DNA of 64,000 bases from contig JAICWS010000002.1 of the NCBI GenBank assembly GCA_025934695.1, positions 496,001 through 560,000 of the forward strand, given 5' to 3'. The stretch is from Alphaproteobacteria bacterium. Its GTDB lineage: Bacteria; Pseudomonadota; Alphaproteobacteria; Micavibrionales; UBA2020. Below are positions 40,987 to 51,267 of the stretch, one piece after another (position 1 is the stretch's first letter; each line of letters begins with the position of its first letter). A model generated the notes under the pieces. The model had not been told where the DNA came from and did no database searches. It was given only the letters and a program-made list of their open reading frames with translations. Position numbers and translations under genes: made by a program.

Positions 40987-41865
40987 ATGTCAGTTCTGAT
41001 CGGCAAAGATACCAAAGTCATCTGCCAGGGCTTCACCGGCGCGCAAGGCACTTTCCATTCCGAACAGGCCATCGCTTACGGCACCAAAATGGTCGGCGGC
41101 ATCACGCCCGGCAAAGGCGGCACCAAGCACCTCGACCTGCCCGTGTTCAACACGGTCAAGGACGCGGTCAAGGAAACCGGCGCCACCGCCAGCGTGATCT
41201 ATGTTCCGCCCCCTTTCGCGGCGGATGCGATCCTCGAAGCCATCGACGCGGATCTCGACCTCGTCGTCTGCATCACCGAGGGCATCCCCGTGCTCGACAT
41301 GGTCAAGGTCAAGCGCAAGCTGCAAGGCTCGAAAACGCGACTGATCGGCCCTAACTGCCCCGGCGTCATCACGCCCGGCGAATGTAAGATCGGCATCATG
41401 CCCGGCCATATCCACAAGCGCGGCAAGGTCGGCATCGTCTCGCGTTCCGGCACGCTCACCTATGAAGCCGTCGCGCAAACGACGGCGAACGGTTTGGGTC
41501 AGACGACCTGCATTGGCATCGGCGGCGACCCGGTCAATGGCACGAGCTTTATCGACGCGCTGAAACTCTTTCTCGACGATCCCGAAACCGAAGCGATCCT
41601 GATGATCGGTGAAATTGGCGGCTCGGGCGAAGAAGACGCGGCGGATTTCATCAAACAGGCCAAAAAGAAAAAACCCATCGCCGGCTTCATCGCAGGCGTC
41701 ACGGCGCCCCCGGGCCGCCGCATGGGCCATGCCGGCGCCATCATCGCGGGCGGCAAGGGTGCGGCGAAAGACAAGATCGCGGCATTCAAATCAGCAGGTT
41801 TCGTCGTGGCGGACAGCCCGGCGGGCCTCGGCGATGCCGTGATGAAGGCGATGAAAGCCGCCTGA
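40987..41865 (+). CDS. sucD: Succinyl-CoA ligase [ADP-forming] subunit alpha
   Basis: The 292-residue alpha subunit carries the phosphohistidine that transfers phosphate to the beta subunit. The conserved start [21 protein letters not shown] and CoA-binding region are clear, [20 protein letters not shown] is present, and the active-site His is near 248 in [15 protein letters not shown]. It is coupled to sucC (1-base gap). Confidence 0.97.
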   Translation: MSVLIGKDTKVICQGFTGAQGTFHSEQAIAYGTKMVGGITPGKGGTKHLDLPVFNTVKDAVKETGATASVIYVPPPFAADAILEAIDADLDLVVCITEGIPVLDMVKVKRKLQGSKTRLIGPNCPGVITPGECKIGIMPGHIHKRGKVGIVSRSGTLTYEAVAQTTANGLGQTTCIGIGGDPVNGTSFIDALKLFLDDPETEAILMIGEIGGSGEEDAADFIKQAKKKKPIAGFIAGVTAPPGRRMGHAGAIIAGGKGAAKDKIAAFKSAGFVVADSPAGLGDAVMKAMKAA

Positions 41866-41889
41866 ATAGGTTTTAGAAGAAGAAAGACA

Positions 41890-44757
41890 ATGACACACCG
41901 CGACGCCCTCAGCTTCCTCAGTGCCACCAGCCCCGACTATATCGCCGAGCTGTACGAGAAATATGCGAAAAATCCGGGCAGCGTCGACGAAAGCTGGGCC
42001 GCCATGTTCAGCATGCTGGGCGACGAGGGCAAGCTTCTGGTGCAGGAACTTAGGGGCGCCAGCTGGACGCCGCAGCCCGAGAAACTGGCGGCGGTCCTGT
42101 CGACGCCGGCCAACACCGACGACGCGGGCCCGGCGAAAAAAGCCGAGAAGCCGCGCGGCGCGCCCGGTATGGACTCGCGCGCTGTCGTGTCCGACTCTCT
42201 TCGCGCCTTCCTGCTCATGCGTTCCTACCAGGTGCGCGGCCACCTGATGGCGGATCTCGACCCGCTCGGCCTCATGGAGCGCAAATACCATCCCGAGCTC
42301 GATCCGAAGACGTACGGTTTCACGGAATCCGACATGGACCGCCCGATCATGATGGGCGGGGCGCTGGGCATCGATACCGCGCCCTTGCGCGACATCGTCA
42401 AGCTGCTGCAGGATACCTACAGCGGCACGATCGGCGTCGAGTTCATGCACATCCAGAACCCCGAACAAAAGGCCTGGCTGCAGCAGCGCTTCGAGAAAAG
42501 CCGCAACCGTCCGGCCTTTTCGGTCGCCGAGAAAAAGCATTTCCTGCGCCGCCTGACCGCCGCCGAAGGCTTCGAGAAATTCCTCGACACCAAGTTCGTC
42601 GGCACCAAGCGCTTCGGCGTCGAGGGCGGCGAAAGCGTCATTCCCTCGATCGAGGAAGTCATCGCGCGCGGCGCGCAGATCGGCGTGCAGGAAATCGTGC
42701 TTGGCATGGCCCACCGCGGCCGCCTCAACGTGCTGACGAACATCCTCAGCAAGCCCTTCACGGCCATGTTCTCGGAGTTCCAGGGCACGCCCGCGAAGCC
42801 CGACGATGTGCAGGGCTCGGGCGACGTGAAGTACCATATGGGCACCTCGTCCGACCGCGACTTCAACGGCACGACCGTCCATATGTCGCTCGTCCCCAAC
42901 CCCTCGCACCTCGAATTCGTCGATCCCGTGGTCGTCGGCAAGGCGCGCGCCAAGCAGGCGCTGCGCAAGGATCCCGACCGCCAGCAGGTCCTGGCGATCC
43001 TCATCCACGGCGACGCCGCGCTGTCGGGCCAAGGCATTGTCTCGGAAACCATCATGATGTCCGAGCTGCCGGGCTATCGCGTCGGCGGCACCGTGCACAT
43101 CGTCATCAACAACCAGATCGGCTTCACCACGGCGCCGCTCTATTCGCGCTCGGGCAGCTATTGCACCGACGTCGCGAAGACCGTGCAGGCGCCGATCTTC
43201 CACGTCAACGGCGACGACGTCGAAGCCGTCATGCATGTCTCTCGCATGGCCGCGGAATACCGCCAAGCCTTCAAGAAAGACGTCTTCGTCGACATCATCT
43301 GCTACCGCCGCCACGGCCATAACGAGTCGGACGAGCCTGCCTTCACGCAGCCGCAGATGTACAAGACGATCAAGGAAAAGCCGACGACCCGTGCCGTCTA
43401 TGCGCAGAAGCTGGTGACGGAAGGCGCGATAACCCAGGACGAAGCCGACCAGATCTACAAGGATTTCAACGCGCAGCTGGAGAAGGAATTCCAGGCCGCC
43501 ACCAGCTACAAGCCCAACCGGGCCGACATGCTGGAAGGCCACTGGAGCGGTCTCAAGCTCGCCTATGGCGAGGAACGCTCGGGCGAAACGGCGATCACGC
43601 CGGAACTGGCGCAGAAGATCGGCAAGGCGATCACGACCGTGCCGAAGGATTTCGACCTCAATCCGAAAATCGCGCGCCAGCTCGACGCCAAAAAGAAGAT
43701 GTTCGAAACCGGCGAAGGCTTCGACTGGGCGACGGCCGAAGCGCTCGCTTTCGGCGCGCTCGCCTGCGAGGGGCACCGCGTGCGCCTCTCGGGCCAGGAT
43801 TGCGGCCGCGGCACCTTCTCGCAGCGCCACGCGGCGCTGACCGACCAGGCCAATGAATTCCGCTATATCCCACTCAACAACATCGACCCGGGCCAGGCGA
43901 AGTTCGAGGTGCACGACAGCCCCTTGTCCGAAGCCGCCGTGATGGGCTTCGAATACGGCTATTCCACCGCCAACCCGAACGCCCTCGTGCTGTGGGAAGG
44001 CCAATTTGGCGACTTTGCAAATGGGGCGCAGGTCATCATCGACCAGTTCATCGCCTCGGGCGAGACGAAATGGCTGCGCATGTCGGCGCTCGTCCTCCTG
44101 CTGCCGCATGGTTATGAGGGGCAGGGGCCGGAACATTCCTCGGGCCGCCTCGAGCGCTTCTTGCAGCTGTCGGCGGAAGACAACTGGCAGGTTCTCAACT
44201 GCTCGACGCCCGCCAACTATTTCCACGCGTTGCGCCGCCAGATGCGCCGCGACTTCCGCAAGCCCCTCGTCATCATGACGCCGAAATCCTTGCTGCGCCA
44301 TAAACTGTGCATCTCCCCGCTCAAGGATATGACCGGCGAGACGCGCTTCCACCGCGTTATCCCCGAAGCGCAGCAGTTGGATAAAGACGTCAAGCGCGTC
44401 GTGCTGTGCAGCGGCAAGGTTTATTACGACCTGCTGGAGGCACGCGAGAAAAAGGGCATCAAGAACATCGCGCTCGTGCGTCTTGAACAGTTCTATCCTT
44501 TCCCGGAAAAGCCGCTCGGCGACCAGCTGGCGAAATATCCGAACGCCGAAGTGGTCTGGTGCCAGGAAGAGCCTGCGAACCAGGGCGCCTGGTGGTTCCT
44601 CGACCGCCGCATCGAAGGCGTGCTGAAAAGCATCAAGCACAAGGCGGACCGCCCGTCCTACGTCGGCCGCCCCGAAGCCGCCGCGCCCGCGACCGGCTCG
44701 CTCAAAACGCATAACAAGGAACAGGAAGCGCTCATCAACGGTGCGCTTACGCTATAG
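41890..44757 (+). CDS. sucA: 2-oxoglutarate dehydrogenase E1 component
   Basis: This is the thiamine-diphosphate enzyme (955 aa) that decarboxylates 2-oxoglutarate and passes the succinyl group to SucB. The N-terminal helper segment (FLSATSPDYIAELYEKYAKNPGSVDESW), the MAHRGRLNVL block near 276 and the ThDP region (DVFVDIICYRRHGHNESDEP, about 467) are present. The length is normal. It is spaced 24 bases from sucD. Confidence 0.97.
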   Translation: MTHRDALSFLSATSPDYIAELYEKYAKNPGSVDESWAAMFSMLGDEGKLLVQELRGASWTPQPEKLAAVLSTPANTDDAGPAKKAEKPRGAPGMDSRAVVSDSLRAFLLMRSYQVRGHLMADLDPLGLMERKYHPELDPKTYGFTESDMDRPIMMGGALGIDTAPLRDIVKLLQDTYSGTIGVEFMHIQNPEQKAWLQQRFEKSRNRPAFSVAEKKHFLRRLTAAEGFEKFLDTKFVGTKRFGVEGGESVIPSIEEVIARGAQIGVQEIVLGMAHRGRLNVLTNILSKPFTAMFSEFQGTPAKPDDVQGSGDVKYHMGTSSDRDFNGTTVHMSLVPNPSHLEFVDPVVVGKARAKQALRKDPDRQQVLAILIHGDAALSGQGIVSETIMMSELPGYRVGGTVHIVINNQIGFTTAPLYSRSGSYCTDVAKTVQAPIFHVNGDDVEAVMHVSRMAAEYRQAFKKDVFVDIICYRRHGHNESDEPAFTQPQMYKTIKEKPTTRAVYAQKLVTEGAITQDEADQIYKDFNAQLEKEFQAATSYKPNRADMLEGHWSGLKLAYGEERSGETAITPELAQKIGKAITTVPKDFDLNPKIARQLDAKKKMFETGEGFDWATAEALAFGALACEGHRVRLSGQDCGRGTFSQRHAALTDQANEFRYIPLNNIDPGQAKFEVHDSPLSEAAVMGFEYGYSTANPNALVLWEGQFGDFANGAQVIIDQFIASGETKWLRMSALVLLLPHGYEGQGPEHSSGRLERFLQLSAEDNWQVLNCSTPANYFHALRRQMRRDFRKPLVIMTPKSLLRHKLCISPLKDMTGETRFHRVIPEAQQLDKDVKRVVLCSGKVYYDLLEAREKKGIKNIALVRLEQFYPFPEKPLGDQLAKYPNAEVVWCQEEPANQGAWWFLDRRIEGVLKSIKHKADRPSYVGRPEAAAPATGSLKTHNKEQEALINGALTL

Positions 44758-44766
44758 GAGATGAAA

Positions 44767-45999
44767 ATGGCATCAGAAATCGTGGTCCCCGCACTGGGCG
44801 AGTCGGTGAAGGAAGCGACCGTGGCAAAATGGCTCAAGAAAGTGGGCGACGCGGTCGCAGTCGATGACGCGCTGGTCGAGCTGGAAACCGACAAGGTGAC
44901 GCTCGAAGTGAACGCGAAATCCGCCGGCGTGCTGAAAGAGATCAAGGTGCAGACAGGCGCCAACGTCGCCGTCGGCGCCGTGCTCGGCACCATCGGTGAA
45001 GGCGCCGGCGCTGCCGCCGCGCCGAAAGCTGCCGAAGCCAAGGCGCCCGCGAAGACGGAACAAAAGCCCGAACCGAAGGCCCAGCAGGCCGCGGCAAAGC
45101 CGGTCAGCAACGACAGTTTCCTCTCGCCCGCCGTGCGCAAGCTGGTGGACGACAAGAAGGTCGATACCGCCAACATCCAGGGCACCGGCAAGGACGGCCG
45201 CCTGACCAAGGGCGACGTGCTCGACGCGCTGAACAAGCCGCAAACCGCGGCACCCGCCGCGAAAGCGCCCGCGCAGCCCTCCGGCCCGCGGCAGAACGCC
45301 GAACGCGAGGAACGCGTGCGCATGACCCGGCTGCGCCAGCGCATCGCCGAGCGCCTGAAAGAGGCGCAGAACACCGCCGCCATGCTCACGACCTTCAACG
45401 AGGTCGACATGAGTCATGTCATGGCCCTGCGCAACCAGTACAAGGAATCCTTCGAGAAGAAACACGGCGTCAAGCTGGGCTTCATGTCCTTCTTCGTGAA
45501 GGCCGCGATCCAGGCGCTCAAAGACTTCCCGGCCGTGAACGCTGAGATCGACGGACAGGATATCGTTTATAAAAACTATTACGACATCGGGGTCGCCGTC
45601 TCCACGCCCACCGGCCTCATCGTCCCCGTCCTGCGCGACGCGGATGCCAAGGGCTTCGCCAAGATCGAAAAGGAGATCGGTGAGCTCGGCGGCCGCGCCC
45701 GTGACGGCAAGATCGGCCTCGAGGAACTGACCGGCGGCACCTTCACTATCACGAACGGCGGCATCTTCGGCTCGCTCATGTCGACGCCGATCCTGAACCC
45801 GCCGCAATCAGGCATCCTCGGCATGCACAAGATCCAGGAACGCCCCGTCGCCGTCAACGGCCAGGTCGTTATCCGCCCGATGATGTATATTGCGCTTTCC
45901 TACGATCACCGCATCGTCGACGGCAAGGAAGCGGTCTCCTTCCTCGTGCGCGTCAAGGACGCGATCGAAGATCCGCAGCGGCTGCTGCTGGATGTTTAA
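44767..45999 (+). CDS. sucB: 2-oxoglutarate dehydrogenase E2 (dihydrolipoyl succinyltransferase)
   Basis: This 410-residue core of the complex has one lipoyl domain (lipoyl Lys43 in [11 protein letters not shown]), an Ala/Pro linker, a peripheral subunit-binding domain (about 118-155, [17 protein letters not shown]) and a catalytic domain with the active His near 381 in [12 protein letters not shown] 44767 was chosen because AGGAG lies 6 bases upstream; ATG 44761 is too close to that site. It follows sucA by 9 bases. Confidence 0.96.
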   Translation: MASEIVVPALGESVKEATVAKWLKKVGDAVAVDDALVELETDKVTLEVNAKSAGVLKEIKVQTGANVAVGAVLGTIGEGAGAAAAPKAAEAKAPAKTEQKPEPKAQQAAAKPVSNDSFLSPAVRKLVDDKKVDTANIQGTGKDGRLTKGDVLDALNKPQTAAPAAKAPAQPSGPRQNAEREERVRMTRLRQRIAERLKEAQNTAAMLTTFNEVDMSHVMALRNQYKESFEKKHGVKLGFMSFFVKAAIQALKDFPAVNAEIDGQDIVYKNYYDIGVAVSTPTGLIVPVLRDADAKGFAKIEKEIGELGGRARDGKIGLEELTGGTFTITNGGIFGSLMSTPILNPPQSGILGMHKIQERPVAVNGQVVIRPMMYIALSYDHRIVDGKEAVSFLVRVKDAIEDPQRLLLDV

Positions 46000-46005
46000 C
46001 TAGTC

Positions 46006-46142
46006 CATGCCGCCGAAGGGCGGCATCCGGGCAACGCCGATAGGCGGTGTATGCGGCGTTGTCTCAATTAGTGTCGAACGGATTTGTTATATGTGCCGCC
46101 GACGCGGCGCGGCCGGACCCCGCCCTTCGGCGGGGTGGTGGA
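46006..46142. repeat. Cluster of hairpins between sucB and hutF
   Basis: Three palindromes lie in this convergent gap: GCCGCCGAAGGGCGGC (46009-46024), CAACGCCG pairing with CGGCGTTG (46032-46061), and CCCCGCCCTTCGGCGGGG near 46119-46136. None has a T-run on the plus strand. It may act as a paired-hairpin repeat and as a transcription barrier for both flanking genes. Confidence 0.6.
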
Positions 46143-46152
46143 ATGCCCTTCC

Positions 46153-47535
46153 TTACCCCAGCTTCCCCATCACCTTGCGGAACTTCTCCAGCACCACTTC
46201 CTGGCGCTTGTGGTGGCGGTTTTTGACGACCCAGCGGCCGCCGGCCATCACGTCGCGCACAGGGTTTTCGTTGGCGCCGAAAATAGCGGCGTCGAGGATA
46301 TGGTCGCGGATCTTGCCTGTCATGACCGGCAAGTTCGGGTCAAGCACCAGGAAGTCGGCGCGATAGCCCGCGTCGATCTTGCCGGTCTTGCGGCCCAGCG
46401 CCTGTGCGCCGCCAGACAAAGCGCGGTCATAGAGCGTCGCGCCGACTGACGGAATATCGTGATCCTTGATGATCGTGCGCTCGCGGTGGACGAGGCGCTG
46501 GATATATTCCAGCCAGCGCAATTCCTCCACGACGCTGACCGTGATATGGCTGTCGGACCCGATGGCGAAAGCGCCGCCTTCATTGAAATATTTGACCAGC
46601 GGGAAGATGCCGTCGCCCAAGTTCGCTTCTGTCGTTGGGCAGAGGCCCGCGACCGCGCCCGATTTGGCCAAGCCCTTGATCTCCTCGTCGTTCACATGGG
46701 TGCAGTGGACGAGGCACCATTTTTCGTCGATATTCCCGTTTTCCAGCAGCCATTCGACCGGTCGCTTACCCGACCATTCAATGCAGCCTTCCACCTCGCC
46801 CGTCTGTTCGGCGGCATGGATATGGATGGGACTGTCGGGCAGGAATTTGCGGAAAGCCTGCGTGCCTTCGCGCAGCATCTCCGGCGACACGGCGCGCAGA
46901 GAGTGATGCGCAAGGCCAATCGTAATCTGCGGCGTAGTGCGGTATTCGCCGTAGAGTTCTTCGATCATGCGCATCAGCTGCGGCACGGTATTGATGAAGC
47001 GCTTCTGCCCTTCCGTGGGCGGCTTTTCGCCGAAGCCGCCATAGGCGTAGAGCGAGGGCATGTGCGTGATCGCGATGCCCGTTTCCAGCGCCGCCTTGAT
47101 GACCTGGCGCGACAGGACAGAGCGGTCGGGATAGGGCGAGCCGTCCTTCTGGTGGTGGATATAATGGAATTCGCCGACCGTGGTGTAGCCGGCCTTCAGC
47201 ATCTCGACGAAAATCTGCGCCGCCAGCGCTTCCATATCCTCGGGCTCGATAAAGGCGAGGAAGCGGTACATGGTGTCGCGCCAGCTCCAGAAGGAATCCT
47301 TCTTGCCAGTTGCGCGCTCGGCGAGGCCCGCCATGGCGCGTTGAAAGGCGTGGCTATGAATATTCGGCATGCCCGGGATCAGGGGGCCGGTCACGAATTC
47401 GGCTTCCTTGGCGGTCGTGTCCGGATTCTTGAAGCTGTCGACGCCGACGATCCAGCCGTCCTTGTCGTATTCGATCAGGACATTGTCGGCCCAGCCGTCG
47501 GGCAAAAGCGCAGTGGGGGCGAAAAGCGTGGTCAT
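46153..47535 (-). CDS. hutF: Formimidoylglutamate deiminase
   Basis: This amidohydrolase-superfamily enzyme converts N-formimidoylglutamate to N-formylglutamate and ammonia, step four of the longer histidine pathway. It is 460 aa. Metal-binding NIHSHAFQRAMAGLAER is near residue 60; IHIHAAEQTGEV near 240 and HCTHVNDEEI near 277 supply further ligands, and FAIGSDSHITV near 318 supplies the Asp. Its presence with hutG means formate and ammonia, not formamide, are released. It is divergent from hutI. Confidence 0.93.
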   Translation of the reverse strand: MTTLFAPTALLPDGWADNVLIEYDKDGWIVGVDSFKNPDTTAKEAEFVTGPLIPGMPNIHSHAFQRAMAGLAERATGKKDSFWSWRDTMYRFLAFIEPEDMEALAAQIFVEMLKAGYTTVGEFHYIHHQKDGSPYPDRSVLSRQVIKAALETGIAITHMPSLYAYGGFGEKPPTEGQKRFINTVPQLMRMIEELYGEYRTTPQITIGLAHHSLRAVSPEMLREGTQAFRKFLPDSPIHIHAAEQTGEVEGCIEWSGKRPVEWLLENGNIDEKWCLVHCTHVNDEEIKGLAKSGAVAGLCPTTEANLGDGIFPLVKYFNEGGAFAIGSDSHITVSVVEELRWLEYIQRLVHRERTIIKDHDIPSVGATLYDRALSGGAQALGRKTGKIDAGYRADFLVLDPNLPVMTGKIRDHILDAAIFGANENPVRDVMAGGRWVVKNRHHKRQEVVLEKFRKVMGKLG

Positions 47536-47604
47536 GGCGTCGCTGTATTTTCCCTGTAAAACCCTTTATATAAGGATAAATGGCGCGGGCGAAAAGGCAA
47601 AGCG

Positions 47605-48828
47605 ATGTTTGACAGTCTCTGGAAAAACCTCCATGTCGCGACGATGGCTGGCGGCTACGGCATTATCAATAACGCCGCCATCGGCATCAAGGACCGCAAG
47701 ATCGCTTGGATCGGCAAGGCCGAAGACCTGCCGGCAGAGCCGGAAAAGCTTTCCGAGTACGTCATGGATGGCGAAGGCATGTTTGCCACGCCCGGCCTCA
47801 TCGACTGCCACACCCATCTTGCCTATGCCGGCGACCGCGCGCCCGAGTTCGAGCAGCGGTTGCAAGGCGCCTCCTACGAAGAAATAGCGAAGGCGGGCGG
47901 CGGCATCAACACGACGGTCCAGGCGACACGCGAACTGCCGGAAAAGGAAATCCTCGAGCTCACCATCAAACGCCTGCGCAGCCTGTTCTTCGAGGGCGTC
48001 ACGACCTACGAGATCAAATCCGGCTACGGGCTCGACCTGCATAGCGAAAAGAAGCTGCTGCGGGTGGCGACGGCCGTGCGCGACGAGCTGGAACTGCGCG
48101 TGCAGCGCACCTTCCTGGGCGCTCATGCCGTGCCGCCGGAATTCAAGGGCCGCGCGGAAGAATATGTCGACCTGATCTGCGGCGAAATGCTCCCCGAACT
48201 CGCCGAAGAGGGGCTGGTTGACGCGGTCGATGCCTTCTGTGAAGGCATCGGCTTCTTACCGGCGCAGGTGCGGCGGATTTTCGATACCGCGAAGGAATTG
48301 AATCTGCCCGTCAAGCTGCATGCCGAACAGCTGTCGAACCTGCACGGCGCGGCGCTGGCGGCGGAATATCACGCACTGTCAGCGGATCATCTTGAATATG
48401 TCGATGAGGCCGGCGTCGAGGCCATGGCGAAGGCGGGCACCGTCGCGGTATTGCTGCCGGGTGCTTTTTATTACCTGCGGGAGAAAGTGGTGCCGCCCAT
48501 CGACCTGTTCCGCAAGCATAAAGTCCCCATCGCCATCGCGACCGATCACAATCCCGGCACCGCGCCGGTCCTGTCGGCGGTGCTCATGCTGAATATGGCC
48601 TGCACCCTGTTTCGGATGACGCCCGAGGAGGCGCTGCTCGGCATGACGCGCAACGCTGCGCAGGCGCTGGGCTATCTCGACGTCTGCGGCACGCTGGAAA
48701 TAGGCAAGGCCGCCGACCTGGCGCTGTGGGAAATCGCGCACCCGCGCGACCTGTGCTATTTCGTCGGCGTCAATCCGTGCCGCGGCAGCATGGTGGGCGG
48801 GGAATGGCATCCGTTCGAGAGGGAATGA
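47605..48828 (+). CDS. hutI: Imidazolonepropionase
   Basis: This enzyme hydrolyses 4-imidazolone-5-propanoate to N-formimidoylglutamate. It is 407 aa, in the amidohydrolase fold. Metal ligands are in [13 protein letters not shown] near 70, [13 protein letters not shown] near 238 and [11 protein letters not shown] near 313. It starts 69 bases from hutF on the other strand, so the two share a control region. Its stop overlaps the start of the next gene. Confidence 0.94.
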   Translation: MFDSLWKNLHVATMAGGYGIINNAAIGIKDRKIAWIGKAEDLPAEPEKLSEYVMDGEGMFATPGLIDCHTHLAYAGDRAPEFEQRLQGASYEEIAKAGGGINTTVQATRELPEKEILELTIKRLRSLFFEGVTTYEIKSGYGLDLHSEKKLLRVATAVRDELELRVQRTFLGAHAVPPEFKGRAEEYVDLICGEMLPELAEEGLVDAVDAFCEGIGFLPAQVRRIFDTAKELNLPVKLHAEQLSNLHGAALAAEYHALSADHLEYVDEAGVEAMAKAGTVAVLLPGAFYYLREKVVPPIDLFRKHKVPIAIATDHNPGTAPVLSAVLMLNMACTLFRMTPEEALLGMTRNAAQALGYLDVCGTLEIGKAADLALWEIAHPRDLCYFVGVNPCRGSMVGGEWHPFERE

Positions 48829-49550
48829 TGAAACGCGCGCTGCTGGCCGCCCTTCTTGTTGTTTGCAGTCATGCCGCGCTGGCGGCGGACCCGGATGCCG
48901 ATTACCTCGCGATGGTCGATGCCGCTGTCGCCAAGCCCGCCGAAGCGAAATGGTGCGAGATTCGCGCACGCTATCCCGACACGTCGTTTTACCATGCCCA
49001 TCTCGGCCTCCAGATCAAGAAGGTGACGATGGAAGCCGGGCAGAAGATGCTCAACGACAAAACAAAAGAATCCGTCGATGCCTTCAGGGATTTCATGCAT
49101 AAAAACGCCGCCGCCGTCGGTGCTCATTATTACGCGGCTTACCTGTATAACTGGAACAACGATCTCGTGAAATCGAAGGTCGATGCGCTGCTGCCCGACT
49201 TCGGCCACGGCGTCGATTATATCGATCCGAAGTTCGAAAAGGGCGCGGCCGAGGCGCTGCTGGGCTGCATCCTGAAAACCGGCGACGGGCGCTCGCAAAA
49301 GACGGCCTACCAGGTCGTAACGGTGGACGAGGCGGAAATTCTCGTCGACAAATATTACAACGTCAATCCCGTGGCGCTTGATAACGTGAAAGCCGACGGG
49401 CATGTATTTGATGTCGTCACCATCGAAATCCCCGACAGTAAGATCCGTCAGAAGCTGTATTTCCAGCTTGACGACCGGCTGGTGCGCGGCGCCGTGGCCG
49501 CCGAACTCGCGGAAAAACTCAAACCGCCGCTGCCGGCGAAGACGCCTTAA
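48828..49550 (+). CDS. Secreted hypothetical protein, DUF4919-like
   Basis: This 240-residue protein has a clean signal peptide ([20 protein letters not shown]). The mature part begins DPDADYLAMVDAAVAKPAEAKW and ends with ILKTGDGRSQKTAYQVVTV and QKLYFQLDDRL, an order that recalls DUF4919 proteins; this match is from memory and weak. The start overlaps the hutI stop (either ATG 48825 or 48828 is possible). It may be only a fellow traveller in the hut cluster. Its stop overlaps that of the convergent Ada-like gene (TTAA). Confidence 0.7.
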   Translation: MKRALLAALLVVCSHAALAADPDADYLAMVDAAVAKPAEAKWCEIRARYPDTSFYHAHLGLQIKKVTMEAGQKMLNDKTKESVDAFRDFMHKNAAAVGAHYYAAYLYNWNNDLVKSKVDALLPDFGHGVDYIDPKFEKGAAEALLGCILKTGDGRSQKTAYQVVTVDEAEILVDKYYNVNPVALDNVKADGHVFDVVTIEIPDSKIRQKLYFQLDDRLVRGAVAAELAEKLKPPLPAKTP

Positions 49551-50398
49551 GCCTCGCCCTGTTCGAGATCGAGAAGCCTTCGTTTGCGCTCCGGGCTCCA
49601 GCGATAGCCCGACAGGCTGCCGTCGCTGCGGATGACGCGGTGACAGGGGATCGCGACCGCGATGCGGTTTGTCGCGATCGCGCGCGCGACCGCGCGCGCC
49701 GCTTCCGGACGGCCAATGCCTTTGGCGACATCGGTATAGGTGCAGGTCTTCCCGGCGGGAATTTTTTGCAGGTACTTCCAGACCTTGATCTGAAAGGCCG
49801 TGCCCCGAATATCGAGCGGCAGGTCCAGCAGGTCTCTACTGCCCTGTAAATATGCCGACAGGCTTTTCATCCATGCAGAGAATTGTTCTTGTCCCGGGCC
49901 GCCCATCGGTATCAGCTTCGCGGCGGGGAACTCCTTCTGGAGCGCGGTGCGAAGCTCGTCTTCGTTCCTGCCCCAGTGGATAAAGCAGATGCCGCGGTCC
50001 GTGGCGCCAATCATCAAGAGGCCGAGCGGCGTCGCCGCCGCGGCATAGGAAATCTCCTGCGCCTTGCCGCCCTCGCGGTACTGGCGCGGCGTCATGCCGA
50101 GGCGCGTATCGTTGCGGGAATAGACGCGGCTCGACGAATTGAAACCTGCATCATAAATGGCTTCGGTGACTGACGTCTTTTCGTGCAGGCGGGTCTTCAG
50201 CGCCTTCATCCGGCAGGATTCCTGGTATTCTTTGGGAGTGACGCCGATGGCCGATTTGAACCTGCGCTGGAAATGAAAGGGACTTAAGCCCGCCCGGCCG
50301 GCGAGATCGTTGAGGCGCAGCGTTTCATCGGCATGCGCGGCAATATAGCGGCAAATATCTTGCATCGCATCGCTATCCTTGATCTTTGGCTTCGTCAT
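49547..50398 (-). CDS. ada: Ada-like AraC regulator fused to O6-alkylguanine-DNA alkyltransferase
   Basis: This 283-residue protein has an AraC-type helix-turn-helix domain (residues about 10-105; LNDLAGRAGLSPFHFQRRFK and VTEAIYDAGFNSSSRVYSR) joined to an MGMT domain with the alkyl-accepting Cys in IPCHRVI near 252. It lacks the N-terminal zinc-binding Cys4 domain of E. coli Ada, so it cannot sense methylphosphotriesters in the classical way. It repairs O6-alkylguanine and may regulate genes. It interrupts the hut cluster, and a link to histidine use is unproven. Confidence 0.9.
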   Translation of the reverse strand: MTKPKIKDSDAMQDICRYIAAHADETLRLNDLAGRAGLSPFHFQRRFKSAIGVTPKEYQESCRMKALKTRLHEKTSVTEAIYDAGFNSSSRVYSRNDTRLGMTPRQYREGGKAQEISYAAAATPLGLLMIGATDRGICFIHWGRNEDELRTALQKEFPAAKLIPMGGPGQEQFSAWMKSLSAYLQGSRDLLDLPLDIRGTAFQIKVWKYLQKIPAGKTCTYTDVAKGIGRPEAARAVARAIATNRIAVAIPCHRVIRSDGSLSGYRWSPERKRRLLDLEQGEA

Positions 50399-50471
50399 TG
50401 ATTGCTCCCTTCATGAAGGAAGATAGCCCGGTGTTGCCGATGAAACTATCCGCTTCTTGCGGCAGCGAAAA

Positions 50472-51266
50472 TTATTTCCGCGACGCGCCCCAGTCGAGCA
50501 GCGCCTGCAGTACGCCTTTCAGGGTCAGCTGCAATTTCTCTGCTTTTTCAGTGCGATAGAGATAAGGCGCGGTTTCGTCCATATAATTGCCCCAAGTCAG
50601 CTCCACCTGCAGGGCATGGACGTCGTTGGCCGGATTGCCGTAGTGGCGTGTGATATGGCCGCCCACGAATCTTTTGTTCAGCACGGCGGAATAGCCGCTC
50701 GCCGACGCCGCCTTGAACGCGGCCTCGGCCATTTCGGGCGCGCAGCTTTTGCCGTTGGCGGAGCCGAGATTGAGGTCCCACAGCCTGCCCTCGAACAGGC
50801 GCGGCACTTCCGTTTTAATGGAATGCGCGTCGTAAACGATGGCGAAGCCATGCTCGGCCTTAATGCGCGCGATCTCTTCTTCCAGCGTCTCGTGATAGGG
50901 CAGCCAGTAGGAAGCGACGCGGTTGAGCTTTTCGATCTCGTCCGGTTCGTCGCCTGCGCGGTAAATCGGCGCGCCGTCGAAAGTTTCCAAGGGGCACAAA
51001 CCCGTTTTGACCTGCCCCGGGTAAAGATGCTGATCGTCCTGCGGGCGGTTGAGGTCGACGACATAGCGCGAGTGCGTCGCCATCAACAGGCTCGCGCCCA
51101 TCTCCTGCGCGAACCAGTAGAGCTTGTCGACATGCCAGTCGGTATCGGGCAGCTTGAGCGCTTCCGCCGTCATGCGGTGCTTCAGGTCGGGCGGCACGAA
51201 GGTTCCCATGTGCGGGATGCTGATCAGGAGGGGCGATGCGCCCTGGATAAGACGGCGGCGCTGCAT
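50472..51266 (-). CDS. hutG: N-formylglutamate deformylase
   Basis: This 264-residue enzyme hydrolyses N-formylglutamate to glutamate and formate, the last step of the longer histidine pathway. The start LLISIPHMGTFVPP, the central VYDAHSIKTEVPRLFEG with its Asp/His, and HITRHYGNP fit the N-formylglutamate amidohydrolase family. It starts 1 base after the hutH stop, so hutU-hutH-hutG read as an operon (same strand, short gaps). Confidence 0.92.
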   Translation of the reverse strand: MQRRRLIQGASPLLISIPHMGTFVPPDLKHRMTAEALKLPDTDWHVDKLYWFAQEMGASLLMATHSRYVVDLNRPQDDQHLYPGQVKTGLCPLETFDGAPIYRAGDEPDEIEKLNRVASYWLPYHETLEEEIARIKAEHGFAIVYDAHSIKTEVPRLFEGRLWDLNLGSANGKSCAPEMAEAAFKAASASGYSAVLNKRFVGGHITRHYGNPANDVHALQVELTWGNYMDETAPYLYRTEKAEKLQLTLKGVLQALLDWGASRK

Positions 51267-51267
51267 G

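Noticed and set aside
41791-44712. A 973-residue antisense frame over sucA
   Set aside because: Its length is explained by codon bias opposite sucA, which has intact catalytic motifs and a normal length. The antisense protein has no recognisable domain.
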